Shown piece by piece: positions 43,304 to 51,569 of a DNA stretch of 64,000 nucleotides. The position numbers and the translations under genes are program-made. The stretch's first letter is position 1; the number at the start of each line of letters is the position of its first letter. The DNA comes from Herbidospora galbida (GTDB lineage: Bacteria > Actinomycetota > Actinomycetes > Streptosporangiales > Streptosporangiaceae): positions 1-64,000 of the forward strand of contig NZ_SZQA01000041.1 of NCBI RefSeq assembly GCF_005233835.1. The letters run 5' to 3'. The notes below the pieces were generated by a model, which saw only the letters and a program-made list of their open reading frames with translations, was not told the origin of the DNA and made no database searches.

Positions 43304-45181
43304 ATGACAGCAACACATCGCAATCGCGGACGCCGCTCGGCCGTGGCGGCCCTGAGCGTGGTCACGCTGGGGGCATCTCTGCTCCTCGGCGCGGTACCGG
43401 CCGCCGCGGACGGGCCCGTCGCCTCGATCGTCTTAGGCGAGGTCAACCAGGAGACCGGTCTCCGGCAGATCGAGCAGGGTGACGGCACGACCGCACCCGT
43501 GACGGTCGGCGGGCGGAGCGCACGCAGGACCGTGCAGACCTCGGCGCCGGCGCAGCACATGTACTTCCAGGTCGACGACGCGATCGCCTTCGACGGCGCG
43601 TACGTCGCGTGTCTGCAGGTCGAGTACTTCGACGAGGGCGGTGCCACCTTCCGCGTCCAGTACGACTCGACCAGCAGCGCGTACGCCGGGACGGGTTCGG
43701 TGAACCGCACCGGGTCGAACACGTGGAAGACGGCGGGCTTCGAGCTGATGGACGCCCGGTTCGCCAACCGCGAGAACGGCGGCGCCGACTTCCGCGTCGA
43801 GGCCGGCACGACCGGGGTGACCTTCCACAGCGTGAAGCTGACGATCATCCAGGACGACGACGGCGTGACCCCGCCGTGCGCCGCCGCCGAGCCCGAGCCG
43901 GAACCCGAGCCCATCCGCTGGCGGCTCAAGTACGACGAGCCGTTCAACAAGAAGATCCGCACCGAGGCCAGCCCATGGGTGCTCGACGACTACAGCGACC
44001 CGGTCGACGACTACAACGACGACAACGGCGACCTCTACCGCCTTCAGCTCGGTCCCGAGTTCGACGCGTCGATGGCGACCATGCGGACGTACCGGCAGGA
44101 GACGGAGTTCGGCAAGGACGGCTGGCTCACGGCGTCCCTCTCCACGCGCGAGACCGGCGGGCGGGTCGACGACAGCTACACCGACACCGCCGAACGTCCG
44201 TCGATCAAGACGGAGAAGCTGGACACCGTGGGCGCCGTCGCCAACATCACCGTGCCTCACTACACGGGTGGCGCGATCATCCGCAACACCGAGCCGCTGC
44301 CGAAGTACTACCGCATCGAGTACGAGCTCAAGACGCTCGACTTCGGCGGCCTGCGTAACGGCTCGCTGTTCTACGACGGCAAGTACAACGGGTACAAGCT
44401 CGGGGAGTGCAAGACGTTCTACCCGTGGGTCAGCAACCCGAACGACATCGACCCGGCCGACCCCTGCGCCACCCGCTCGGTGCGGGAGGACAGCAACGAG
44501 GCGTACAACGCGTTCCACTTCATGTCGATCCTCGACTTCCCGGCGATGCCCCGGAACCTGGCGATGTACCACTGGCACCGCAAGGTGCTCATGGACCAGT
44601 TCAGCCCGGCCCCGTCCCGCAACACCAACGGCTACGACGTCTGCAACTCGCTGACCGGTCAGAAGTACCCCTGGGACCAGAGCAACAAGACCACGGTGAA
44701 CATGCTCTACTTCACGGGTTCGCTCGGCCAGTCGCAGACGTTCGTGACGAGCTGCGACCGCCGGCCGGTCTCCGGCGTGCAGAAGTCGGCCGTGGAGCTG
44801 CAGCCCGAGCTGATGCCCCACAAGGACTACGCGTTCGCCATCGAGCGCACCCCGGCGGGTTACACGATGGAGGTCAGCGGCGTCTTCAAGCACGTCGGCA
44901 AGCAGACCTACCGGTTCACCCGGGGCTTCATCGACGACGACGCCGGCGTGATCGGGGCGAACGTCCCGATCTTCCACTACAACGTGGACGCCTCGGAGTA
45001 CAACGGCCAGTTCAACACCTCGCACCGCGCGTCGGGCGCGTTCGGCTCCAAGACGTGGGACAACCAGTGGCCGGCCGGCTCGGCCTACCCCGACTACTTC
45101 GTCATCGGTGAGCCGTACACGAACGTCGGCGAGGGCCAGGCCCGCATCGACAACATCCGGCTGTACGTGCCGAAGGACTAG
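43304..45181 (+). CDS. Large secreted protein of unknown function with CBM-like N-terminal domain
   Basis: 625 aa. ATG 43304 follows GAAGGA by six bases. Signal peptide MTATHRNRGRRSAVAALSVV... ending AAADG (about 35). Residues about 38-180 form a beta-sandwich of a kind common in actinobacterial glycosidases (VTVGGRSARRTVQTSAPAQH, NTWKTAGFELMDARFANREN, GGADFRVEAGTTGVTFHSV). A short Glu-Pro linker (EPEPEPEP) leads to a 420-residue domain with aromatic-rich strands (KYYRIEYELKTLDFGGLRNG, PRNLAMYHWHRKVLMDQF, RIDNIRLYVPKD) and several cysteines, in the style of a concanavalin-like jelly roll. I know no family name for it. A polysaccharide lyase, hydrolase or binding protein is possible. Confidence 0.78.
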   Translation: MTATHRNRGRRSAVAALSVVTLGASLLLGAVPAAADGPVASIVLGEVNQETGLRQIEQGDGTTAPVTVGGRSARRTVQTSAPAQHMYFQVDDAIAFDGAYVACLQVEYFDEGGATFRVQYDSTSSAYAGTGSVNRTGSNTWKTAGFELMDARFANRENGGADFRVEAGTTGVTFHSVKLTIIQDDDGVTPPCAAAEPEPEPEPIRWRLKYDEPFNKKIRTEASPWVLDDYSDPVDDYNDDNGDLYRLQLGPEFDASMATMRTYRQETEFGKDGWLTASLSTRETGGRVDDSYTDTAERPSIKTEKLDTVGAVANITVPHYTGGAIIRNTEPLPKYYRIEYELKTLDFGGLRNGSLFYDGKYNGYKLGECKTFYPWVSNPNDIDPADPCATRSVREDSNEAYNAFHFMSILDFPAMPRNLAMYHWHRKVLMDQFSPAPSRNTNGYDVCNSLTGQKYPWDQSNKTTVNMLYFTGSLGQSQTFVTSCDRRPVSGVQKSAVELQPELMPHKDYAFAIERTPAGYTMEVSGVFKHVGKQTYRFTRGFIDDDAGVIGANVPIFHYNVDASEYNGQFNTSHRASGAFGSKTWDNQWPAGSAYPDYFVIGEPYTNVGEGQARIDNIRLYVPKD

Positions 45182-45211
45182 GCACGGGAAGGTCGCGATC
45201 GAAGTGACGCA

Positions 45212-45246
45212 GCCGCGCCCTTGGGACCTGCACTCAAGGGCGCGGC
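45212..45246. terminator. Bidirectional terminator at the convergent gene end
   Basis: GCCGCGCCCTTG (45212-45223) pairs perfectly with CAAGGGCGCGGC (45235-45246), loop 11. It lies 30 bases after the secreted-protein stop and overlaps the last codons of the convergent epimerase gene. Confidence 0.65.
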
Positions 45247-46229
45247 CTGCGCTCGGGCCTGATCATGCTGTCCGCGCCCGCCGTGACGGCCTCCTCCGAG
45301 GCGCGTGGCCGCCACCCCAGAACCCGGCGGGCCTTCTCGCTGGAGACCTTCTTGGCCGGGTCGAGCTCGGCGGCGTCGGGCGGGAACAGACCGGCGATCC
45401 GAGCGGCCAGGTCCGGGGTGGACGCTTCGAGATGGTCGCTCAGGAGGGCCCCGATCTGCCGCACCGTGATGGCCGGTCCGCCGGAGAGCAGGAACCGGTG
45501 CCCCGCCGCGGCAGGTTCGGTCATGGCGCGGACGTGGGCGCTCGCGACGTCGCGCACGTCGACGATCGGGATCCACAGGCCGGGGGAGCCGGGCGCCGTC
45601 CCGTCGAGGATCAGCCGGATGATGCGGTTGGCCCCGGAGATCTCCTCACCCATGATCGGACCCATCACCGCGACCGGCTGGAGGGTGACGAGTTCCATCG
45701 GACCCCCGGCCGCGAAGTCCCAGGCCGCCCGCTCGGCGAGGGTCTTGGCCCGGCCGTAGGCGTCCATGCCGGGGCCGTCGAGGACGGACCAGTCGTCTTC
45801 GGTGAAGGTGTGGTCGGTGGGCGGGTGGCCGAAGCCGACGGCGTGGAAGGCGGAGGTGAGCACGACCCGCTTGACCCCGGCGTCGCGGGCGGCCCGCAGC
45901 ACGCGCAGGGTGCCCTCCCGGGCGGGGGCGATCACGTCGTTCTCGTCGGCCACCTCGCCGAGGCGCACGGGGGAGGCCACGTGGAGGACGAAGTCGACGC
46001 CGGCGACGGCGTCGGCCCAGCCGTCGTCGGCCAGCAGGTCGGCCGGGACGAAGGTCAGGTCGTCGCCGTTCACCATGCCGGCGTCGGCGAGCACCGCGCG
46101 TACGGCGCTCTCCCGGGCCGATGACCGCACGGTGGTGCGGACGGCGTAACCCTGGTCGAGGAGCTGAAGGATGCAGTGTCCGGCGATGAAGCCGGATCCG
46201 CCGGTGACGAGGACACGTTGCTGACTCAT
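45234..46229 (-). CDS. NAD(P)-dependent epimerase/dihydroflavonol-reductase-like SDR
   Basis: 331 aa extended short-chain dehydrogenase. Rossmann motif VTGGSGFIAGHCI (about 8-20), catalytic Tyr-x3-Lys in MDAYGRAKTLAE (about 160), and IPIVDVRDVASAHVRAM typical of the dihydroflavonol reductase/aldehyde reductase branch. I chose ATG 46229 (MSQQRVLV); longer frames upstream are not protein-like. It diverges from the XRE regulator at 46333, a common regulator-target layout. The 3' end (45259-45294) is duplicated at 42198-42233. Confidence 0.9.
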   Translation of the reverse strand: MSQQRVLVTGGSGFIAGHCILQLLDQGYAVRTTVRSSARESAVRAVLADAGMVNGDDLTFVPADLLADDGWADAVAGVDFVLHVASPVRLGEVADENDVIAPAREGTLRVLRAARDAGVKRVVLTSAFHAVGFGHPPTDHTFTEDDWSVLDGPGMDAYGRAKTLAERAAWDFAAGGPMELVTLQPVAVMGPIMGEEISGANRIIRLILDGTAPGSPGLWIPIVDVRDVASAHVRAMTEPAAAGHRFLLSGGPAITVRQIGALLSDHLEASTPDLAARIAGLFPPDAAELDPAKKVSSEKARRVLGWRPRASEEAVTAGADSMIRPERRPRP

Positions 46230-46332
46230 GACGACGAGGCTCCCCGCCGGGGTTCGCCCGAGCCAGGGCCCTCCCGACACTGGTAGCGACAGGGACAGGC
46301 AGGCATCCGGCGAGGCGGCATAGCGTGGAGAC

Positions 46333-47199
46333 ATGAGCGTCGAGCCGAACCTGCTGGGCGAATACCTCCGTGCCCGGCGCGAACTCGTGACCCCGGAGCA
46401 GGTGGGCATCCCGTCCCTGGGAACGCGGCGGGTGCCGGGGCTGCGGCGCGAGGAGGTCGCGATGCTCGCGGGGATCAGCGCCGAGTACTACCTGCGGCTG
46501 GAGCAGGGCCGTGATCGCCGTCCGTCGGTGCAGGTCCTGCAGTCGATCGCCCGGGTGCTGCGGCTCGACGACGACTCCTACCTCCTCGGCCTCGCCGAGG
46601 AGAAGCCCCGCCGTGCCCGCAGGCGGCCCCGGAAGGAGGTCGTGCCGGCGAGCACCGCGAGGCTGGTGGCGTCACTGCCGTATCCCGCGTTCGTCGAGGG
46701 CCGTTACCTCGACGTCCTCGCCGCCAACCCGCTCGCCACGGCGGTGTCACCCCGGCTGAGGGTGGGCGGCAACCGGCTGCGCGACGTCTTCCTCGACCCG
46801 GCCGAGCAGGCGCTCTTCCCCGACTGGGAGCGCGCCTCGGCGGTGCTGCTCGCGGGGTTCCGTCAGTCGGTCGGCAGCGACATCGACGATCCGCGGTTCA
46901 TCGAACTCGTGGGAGAACTCTCCCTCGCCAGCGAGCACTTCCGCCGGTTGTGGGGACGCCACGACGTCGCGGGGCGGCTCGGCGCGACGCTCACCTTCAA
47001 CCATCCCCAGGTGGGAAAGCTCAGGCTCGACCGCGAGAAACTGGCCGTCAGCGGCACCGACGGCCTGATGCTCGTCATCTACCATCCCGAGCCGGGCGGC
47101 GAAGGCGCGGAGAAACTCGCCCTGCTGGCCTCCGCCTCGGTCACGCCGGTCAGATCGTCGGCTCCAGGATGTCGTACTGACGGTACGGCAGCGGAGTGA
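46333..47199 (+). CDS. XRE-family regulator with MmyB-like ligand domain
   Basis: 288 aa. N-terminal HTH: LLGEYLRARRELVTPEQVGI, then RRVPGLRREEVAMLAGISAE and YYLRLEQGRDRRPSVQVLQS. The C-terminal domain (about 115-275) is the MmyB-like fold with VLAANPLATAVSP, WERASAVLLAGFRQSVG, FRRLWGRHDV and RLDREKLAVSGTDGLMLVIY, which binds small hydrophobic ligands in homologues. It probably regulates the divergent epimerase gene. The last 50 bases overlap the gene at 47150 on the other strand. Confidence 0.89.
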   Translation: MSVEPNLLGEYLRARRELVTPEQVGIPSLGTRRVPGLRREEVAMLAGISAEYYLRLEQGRDRRPSVQVLQSIARVLRLDDDSYLLGLAEEKPRRARRRPRKEVVPASTARLVASLPYPAFVEGRYLDVLAANPLATAVSPRLRVGGNRLRDVFLDPAEQALFPDWERASAVLLAGFRQSVGSDIDDPRFIELVGELSLASEHFRRLWGRHDVAGRLGATLTFNHPQVGKLRLDREKLAVSGTDGLMLVIYHPEPGGEGAEKLALLASASVTPVRSSAPGCRTDGTAAE

Positions 47200-47557
47200 T
47201 CACCGTCAGCGACCCCTTCTCCTTGTGCTTGGCCGCCTTCCACAGCGCTCCGAACGTCGCCTTCAGGTCGCGCAGCGGTTCCGGGTCGAGCCCGTTCGCG
47301 ATCGCCAGCCGGTGGCACACCACCACGAACGTGTGGATGAACCGCCAGTCGGGCAGGACGTCGCGTCGTCCCGACAGGTAGTCGGACAGGGTCGAGTCGG
47401 GTAACCGCACCCAGCCCGCGTGGTCTTCCTCCGCGCACAGGGCCGCGGCGGCCTTCTCGACCTCTTTGAGTGACGGGTTGCCGGCGTCGACCCGCAGGCC
47501 GACCGCCGTGTCGCGGAGCAGGTCTCTGGAGGCCTTGCCGGCGAGCTCATCACGCAT
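47150..47557 (-). CDS. Hypothetical protein with HTH-like N-terminal region
   Basis: 135 aa. The segment NPSLKEVEKAAAALCAEEDH, then LPDSTLSDYLSGRRDVLPDW and RFIHTFVVVCHRLA, resembles a helix-turn-helix-type module found at the N-terminus of multidomain actinobacterial signalling or NTPase proteins, here alone. The SD is poor before ATG 47557. Convergent overlap of 50 bases with the XRE gene. Base composition and codon pattern look coding. Function unknown. Confidence 0.62.
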   Translation of the reverse strand: MRDELAGKASRDLLRDTAVGLRVDAGNPSLKEVEKAAAALCAEEDHAGWVRLPDSTLSDYLSGRRDVLPDWRFIHTFVVVCHRLAIANGLDPEPLRDLKATFGALWKAAKHKEKGSLTVITPLPYRQYDILEPTI

Positions 47558-47823
47558 TGGGGGGATCCGTTTCTGGACGCGGTGATAACCGTGGCAATTG
47601 TGAGAGTAATGCCTGTCGTGATGGCATGCACCATTAGTTACTGAATTTCAATCGGCGAGCCGATGTGCGGATATGGGGAGAAAATTCCGGTGGAATCCGT
47701 GGCCGTCCGGGGTCATCCGGCTACGTCCGGGCGTGCGGAAAATCCCAGGTCCGACGGTATCCGGCGGAGGGTGTGTATAAGTGGAGCCGGAAGGGCGTCC
47801 GCCTGGGAAAGGGGAAGCCGACT

Positions 47824-48360
47824 GTGCGAAGCATCGTGCCGATCGCGGTGGTCTGTCTGCTGGGGGCCGCGAGTCCGGCGTACGCCGACCACACCACCGA
47901 CATCCGGGTCTACAACCGGATGGACGGCAGCCGCCTCGCGGTGGCCGACAACGGCACCGCCGAGGGCGCCCGGGTGATCAGCCTGCGGTCGCCGGCCTGG
48001 CAGTACACGACCGCGCGCTGGACGGTCGACGAACGGTCCGACGGCTACACCGTCTTCAAGAACGAACTGGCCAACAAGTGCCTGCAGCCGGGCACGGCCA
48101 CCCCGGTGGCGGGCGACCCGCTCGTCATCCGCACGTGCGACGGCTCGAAGCTGCAGGACTGGTCGCGGCGGGCCGAGGAGACCTACGCCGACGCGCCCAC
48201 CGGGTGGGGGACCTTCCGGCCCCGGCTGAACCCGAACCTGGCGATCACCATCGCGACGTGGGAGGCGGGGGGCAGCTGGGCCTCGCTCCATCTCGACGCC
48301 GACCAGAACTCCACCGACCGGCTGTGGCGGCTGGCCAGGGGGAACAACACCTGGTGGTAG
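47824..48360 (+). CDS. Small secreted ricin-type lectin-like protein
   Basis: 178 aa from GTG 47824, giving the signal peptide MRSIVPIAVVCLLGAASPAYA (cleavage near 21). The mature part has ricin-B-like repeats: IRVYNRMDGSRLAVADNGTA, KNELANKCLQPGTATPVAGD, PLVIRTCDGSKLQDWSR. The Q-x-W hallmark is approximated by LQDW. Probably an exported carbohydrate-binding protein; ligand unknown. A longer frame upstream (from 47665) has no secretion signal at its start. Confidence 0.75.
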   Translation: MRSIVPIAVVCLLGAASPAYADHTTDIRVYNRMDGSRLAVADNGTAEGARVISLRSPAWQYTTARWTVDERSDGYTVFKNELANKCLQPGTATPVAGDPLVIRTCDGSKLQDWSRRAEETYADAPTGWGTFRPRLNPNLAITIATWEAGGSWASLHLDADQNSTDRLWRLARGNNTWW

Positions 48361-48459
48361 AACCGGATCCGGCCGCGGCGTGGGGGCGGGCCGCGGCCGG
48401 TTCACCCGCGTGGAACGTGCCGTTTCACGGCGGAACGTCCCAGGAGTAACGTTCGCCAG

Positions 48460-49416
48460 ATGCGTCTCCTGCTTCCCGCTGTCCTGCTCGCCTCCGTGCT
48501 CCCGGCGGCCCCGGCTCAGGCGGCGGCCGTACAGACCATCGGCACGGGAACCCCCGCGAGCTGCACCTCCCAGGCCGTCGTGAAGGCGGTCGCCAAGGGC
48601 GGGACCATCCGCTTCGCCTGCGGCCCGAAGCCGGTCACGATCAAGATGACCGCCACCGCGAAGGTCCGCAACACCAGCCGCGACGTCGTCATCGACGGCG
48701 GCGGCAAGGTCACCCTCAGCGGCATGGGCAAGCGCCGCATCCTCTACATGAACACCTGCGACCGCGCCCAGGTGTGGACCACCTCCCACTGCCAGGACCA
48801 GGCCACCCCCCGCCTGACCATCAAGAACATCGGCTTCGCCGACGGCAACTCGATCGGCCGGCGCGCCGAGGGCGGCGGCGGTGGCGCGGTGTTCGTCCGG
48901 GGCGGCCGCCTGTCGGTCAGCAACGCCACCTTCACCCGCAACCGCTGCGAGGCGAGCGGCCCCGACCTGGGCGGCGCGGCCATCCGCGTGCTCGACCAGT
49001 ACAAGGACCTGCCCGTCACCGTCAGGAAGAGCCGCTTCACCAACGGCACCTGCGCCAACGGCGGCGCGCTGAGCAGCATCGGCGTCTCGTGGGTGGTCGT
49101 CGACAGCGTCTTCACCGGCAACCGCGCGACCGGCTCGGGCGCGAACCCGGCCCGCAGCGGCAAGCCCGGCGGCGGCAGCGGCGGCGCGCTCTACATGGAC
49201 GGCAACTACTTCACCGTCAAGATCAGCGGCTCCACGATCCGGAACAACCGCGCCAACGAGGGCGGCGGCGCGATCTTCTTCGTCAGCAACGACGACACCG
49301 GCACCCTGCACATCACCAAGTCGAAGCTGGCCGACAACCCGAGCCTGGGCTTCGAGACCTCCGGCTTCCCCGGCATCTTCTTCAAGGGCAAGGGCAAACC
49401 GCAGATCACCCGCTAG
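48460..49416 (+). CDS. Secreted parallel beta-helix protein
   Basis: 318 aa. Signal peptide MRLLLPAVLLASVLPAAPAQA. Repeating turns of a right-handed parallel beta-helix follow: VVIDGGGKVTLSGMGKRRIL, RLTIKNIGFADGNS, GGAVFVRGGRLSVSNATFTR, VTVRKSRFTNGTCANGGAL, KISGSTIRNNRANEGGGAIF. The fold is shared by pectate lyases and adhesin-like proteins; no catalytic lyase motif is evident. ATG 48460 has an AGGAGTAAC-type SD region about 16 bases upstream. Role at the cell exterior unknown. Confidence 0.82.
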   Translation: MRLLLPAVLLASVLPAAPAQAAAVQTIGTGTPASCTSQAVVKAVAKGGTIRFACGPKPVTIKMTATAKVRNTSRDVVIDGGGKVTLSGMGKRRILYMNTCDRAQVWTTSHCQDQATPRLTIKNIGFADGNSIGRRAEGGGGGAVFVRGGRLSVSNATFTRNRCEASGPDLGGAAIRVLDQYKDLPVTVRKSRFTNGTCANGGALSSIGVSWVVVDSVFTGNRATGSGANPARSGKPGGGSGGALYMDGNYFTVKISGSTIRNNRANEGGGAIFFVSNDDTGTLHITKSKLADNPSLGFETSGFPGIFFKGKGKPQITR

Positions 49417-49419
49417 TTC

Positions 49420-49433
49420 TCCGTTACGGCTCC
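49420..49433. repeat. Short dispersed motif TCCGTTACGGCTCC
   Basis: Reverse complement of the 14-mer at 37912-37925. It starts four bases after the beta-helix stop (TAG-TTC-motif) and is followed by about 60 C-rich bases, the same surroundings as in the polX 3' flank. Confidence 0.5.
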
Positions 49434-49531
49434 CGCCCACCCCGGCACCGCCCGCCGCCCCGGCCTCCCGCCGCACCCGGCGCCGACCGGCCGCGCGGAG
49501 ATCGCGCGGAGATCGCCAGGTGACGCGAAGA

Positions 49532-49557
49532 TGGCCGGACCCCCCGAGGTCCGGCCA
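49532..49557. terminator. Bidirectional terminator between beta-helix and GH30 genes
   Basis: TGGCCGGACC (49532-49541) pairs perfectly with GGTCCGGCCA (49548-49557), loop 6, in the 165-bp gap between convergent genes. Confidence 0.7.
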
Positions 49558-49581
49558 CCCCTTCACTCCCCATTCAGATGG

Positions 49582-51453
49582 CTACGCGTTCCACTTCTGG
49601 TTGGCCGTCCCGGTGCAGGTCCAGATCTGGAGCCTGGTCCCGTCGGCGCTGGAGTTGCCCGTCGCGTCGGCGCACTTGCCGGACACCGGGTTCACCAGGT
49701 CCCTGCCCGAGGTGTACGTCCACTGCTGGTTGGCCGTCCCGCCGCACGTCCACAGCTGCAGCTGCGCCCCGTTGGCGGTGCTCTGGCCGGTCACGTCGAG
49801 GCACTTGCCGAAGGCGCGGATGGTGCCGTCGCCGGGGCGGGTCCACTGCTGGGCGGCGGTGCCGTTGCAGGTGTAGAGCTGCACCGCCGCGCCGTTGGCC
49901 GTGCTGGCCCCGGCGACGTCGACGCACTTGCCGCCCAGGCCGGTGATCTGGCCCGTGGTGCCGCCTCCGCCGCCGCTCTGGGTGCCGGTCCACGTGAAGG
50001 TGGCGGTGGTCCGGGCCGGGAGGGTGTAGGTGAAGGCCTGGTTGCCCCAGTTGACCCGGACCGACTGCGACGAGGTGGTGCCGTTGTGGGCGATCAGGGC
50101 CTTGGTGCCGTCGGTGTTCTTCCAGGCCACGTTCTGGACGGTGCCGTTGGCGGTGGAGTCGATGCGGGCCGCGCCGGGCTTGACGAACTTGGTCAGGTGA
50201 CCGGTCGTGTAGTACTCGATCGTGTTGTCGACCTGCCCGGCGCGGGCGCCGCCCTCCTGGACGGTGACCAGGCCGGTGCAGACGTCGCAGCCGCCGTTGT
50301 GCGGGCCCATCGACTGGTTGAGCGCGAGCGACCACTTCACGATGCTCTTCGACCAGTTGCGGGTGTAGTTGACGATGTCGGCCATGTCCTCGTTGTGCTG
50401 GTTGCCGATCCAGGTGCCGCCCGAGTGCTCCGTCGAGAACTGGTTCACGTTCGGGTACTGGTTGTGGACCTGGGTGCCGACGTTGGGGTCGCCGAAGTAG
50501 CCGTGCCAGGCGATGCCGGCGAACAGCGGGTCGTTGCGGACCGCCGGGTCGGCCAGCAGGCCGGCGCCGATCTGGTTGTAGTCGCCGTAGTTCCAGTCGT
50601 GCACCATCACCTTGGTGGTGATGCCGGCCGCGCGGAACGCCGGGTAGATGTGGTTCTTGGTCAGCTCGACCAGGCCGGAGGAGTTCCAGCTCATGCCGGG
50701 GTAGTTCATCGCGGTCGGGTTGCCCGCCTGGCAGCAGTTGGGCTCGTTCTGGACCGAGATGTAGTCGACCGGCACGCCGATGGCCTGGTAGCTCTGGATG
50801 TACTTCACGAAGTACTGGGCGTAGAGGGAGTAGTACTCCGACCGGAGCCAGCCCATCTGGTCCATCCGGCCGTTGTCCTTCATCCAGCCGGGGGCGCTCC
50901 ACGGCACGCCCTTCACGCGCAGCTGCGGGTTGAGCTGCTTGGCCTGCTGGGTGAGCAGGCGCACGTTGGTGTCGTAGCCGTTGGCGCCGAAGTCGTTGAG
51001 GTTGCAGCAGGTGTCGTCGAGCGAGACGTGGCCCGGCCGGGACAGGTCAGAGGCCCCGATCGGGTTGCGGACGAACGACAGGCCGATGCCGTCGACCGGG
51101 TGGAACAGGCGGCGCATCACCGCGTCGCGGGTGGCCGCGCTGATCGCGCCGCCGCGGAACAGGTGGGCGGTGGTGTCGGTGATCGACGCGCCGCCGCCCT
51201 CGAAGGTCTGGTACGTCGTGTTCTCGTTCACCGTGATCGTGTGGGTGGCCCCACCGGCGGTGGTGCCGAAGGTGACGGGGCTCTGCTGCTGGAGGCCGCG
51301 GGTGACGTTGCGGCCGCCGCCGTCGGAGGTGGTGGTGAGCCAGACGTTGACGGTCTCGTTGGCGGCGTACGCGGCGGGAGTGGCCGTCAGTAAGGCCGCG
51401 GTGGTGACGAGGGCGGCGCCGATCGCGACGGCCCGGCGAAGGGGAGGTAACAC
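49582..51453 (-). CDS. Secreted GH30 glycosidase with C-terminal CBM13 (ricin) domain
   Basis: 623 aa. GTG 51453, eight bases after AAAGGA, gives the signal peptide MLPPLRRAVAIGAALVTTAA to AAYA. The GH30 barrel follows: QTFEGGGASITDTTAHLFRG, FVRNPIGASDLSRPGH, LRVKGVPWSAPGWMKDNG, acid/base Glu in SVQNEPNCCQAG (about 236), nucleophile Glu in QFSTEHSGGTW (about 340). A Gly-rich linker then a CBM13 (about 490-623) with GGKCVDVAGASTANGAAVQL, CLDVTGQSTANGAQLQL and Q-x-W repeats. Probable beta-1,6-glucanase or glucosylceramidase-type specificity, not decidable by eye. Its promoter carries a palindrome and the gene before it encodes a LacI repressor. Confidence 0.9.
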   Translation of the reverse strand: MLPPLRRAVAIGAALVTTAALLTATPAAYAANETVNVWLTTTSDGGGRNVTRGLQQQSPVTFGTTAGGATHTITVNENTTYQTFEGGGASITDTTAHLFRGGAISAATRDAVMRRLFHPVDGIGLSFVRNPIGASDLSRPGHVSLDDTCCNLNDFGANGYDTNVRLLTQQAKQLNPQLRVKGVPWSAPGWMKDNGRMDQMGWLRSEYYSLYAQYFVKYIQSYQAIGVPVDYISVQNEPNCCQAGNPTAMNYPGMSWNSSGLVELTKNHIYPAFRAAGITTKVMVHDWNYGDYNQIGAGLLADPAVRNDPLFAGIAWHGYFGDPNVGTQVHNQYPNVNQFSTEHSGGTWIGNQHNEDMADIVNYTRNWSKSIVKWSLALNQSMGPHNGGCDVCTGLVTVQEGGARAGQVDNTIEYYTTGHLTKFVKPGAARIDSTANGTVQNVAWKNTDGTKALIAHNGTTSSQSVRVNWGNQAFTYTLPARTTATFTWTGTQSGGGGGTTGQITGLGGKCVDVAGASTANGAAVQLYTCNGTAAQQWTRPGDGTIRAFGKCLDVTGQSTANGAQLQLWTCGGTANQQWTYTSGRDLVNPVSGKCADATGNSSADGTRLQIWTCTGTANQKWNA

Positions 51454-51525
51454 CGTTGATTCCTTTCGCGGTCCGCGGGACGCCGGCTGGCGGACCATGT
51501 AACAAATGAAACAGGAAAGAAACCT

Positions 51526-51567
51526 TGCTGTGCGCCACAGCACAACACGCACGGGAAAACCTGTCAA
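51526..51567 (-). promoter_or_regulatory. GH30 promoter with overlapping operator palindrome
   Basis: On the minus strand a perfect -35 TTGACA (51567-51562) is followed after 17 bases by TGTGCT (51544-51539). The palindrome TGCTGTG-CGC-CACAGCA (51526-51542) covers this -10 box and the probable start point. That is the geometry of a LacI-type repressor blocking initiation; the lacI gene ends 3 bp upstream of the -35. Confidence 0.6.
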
Positions 51568-51569
51568 GC

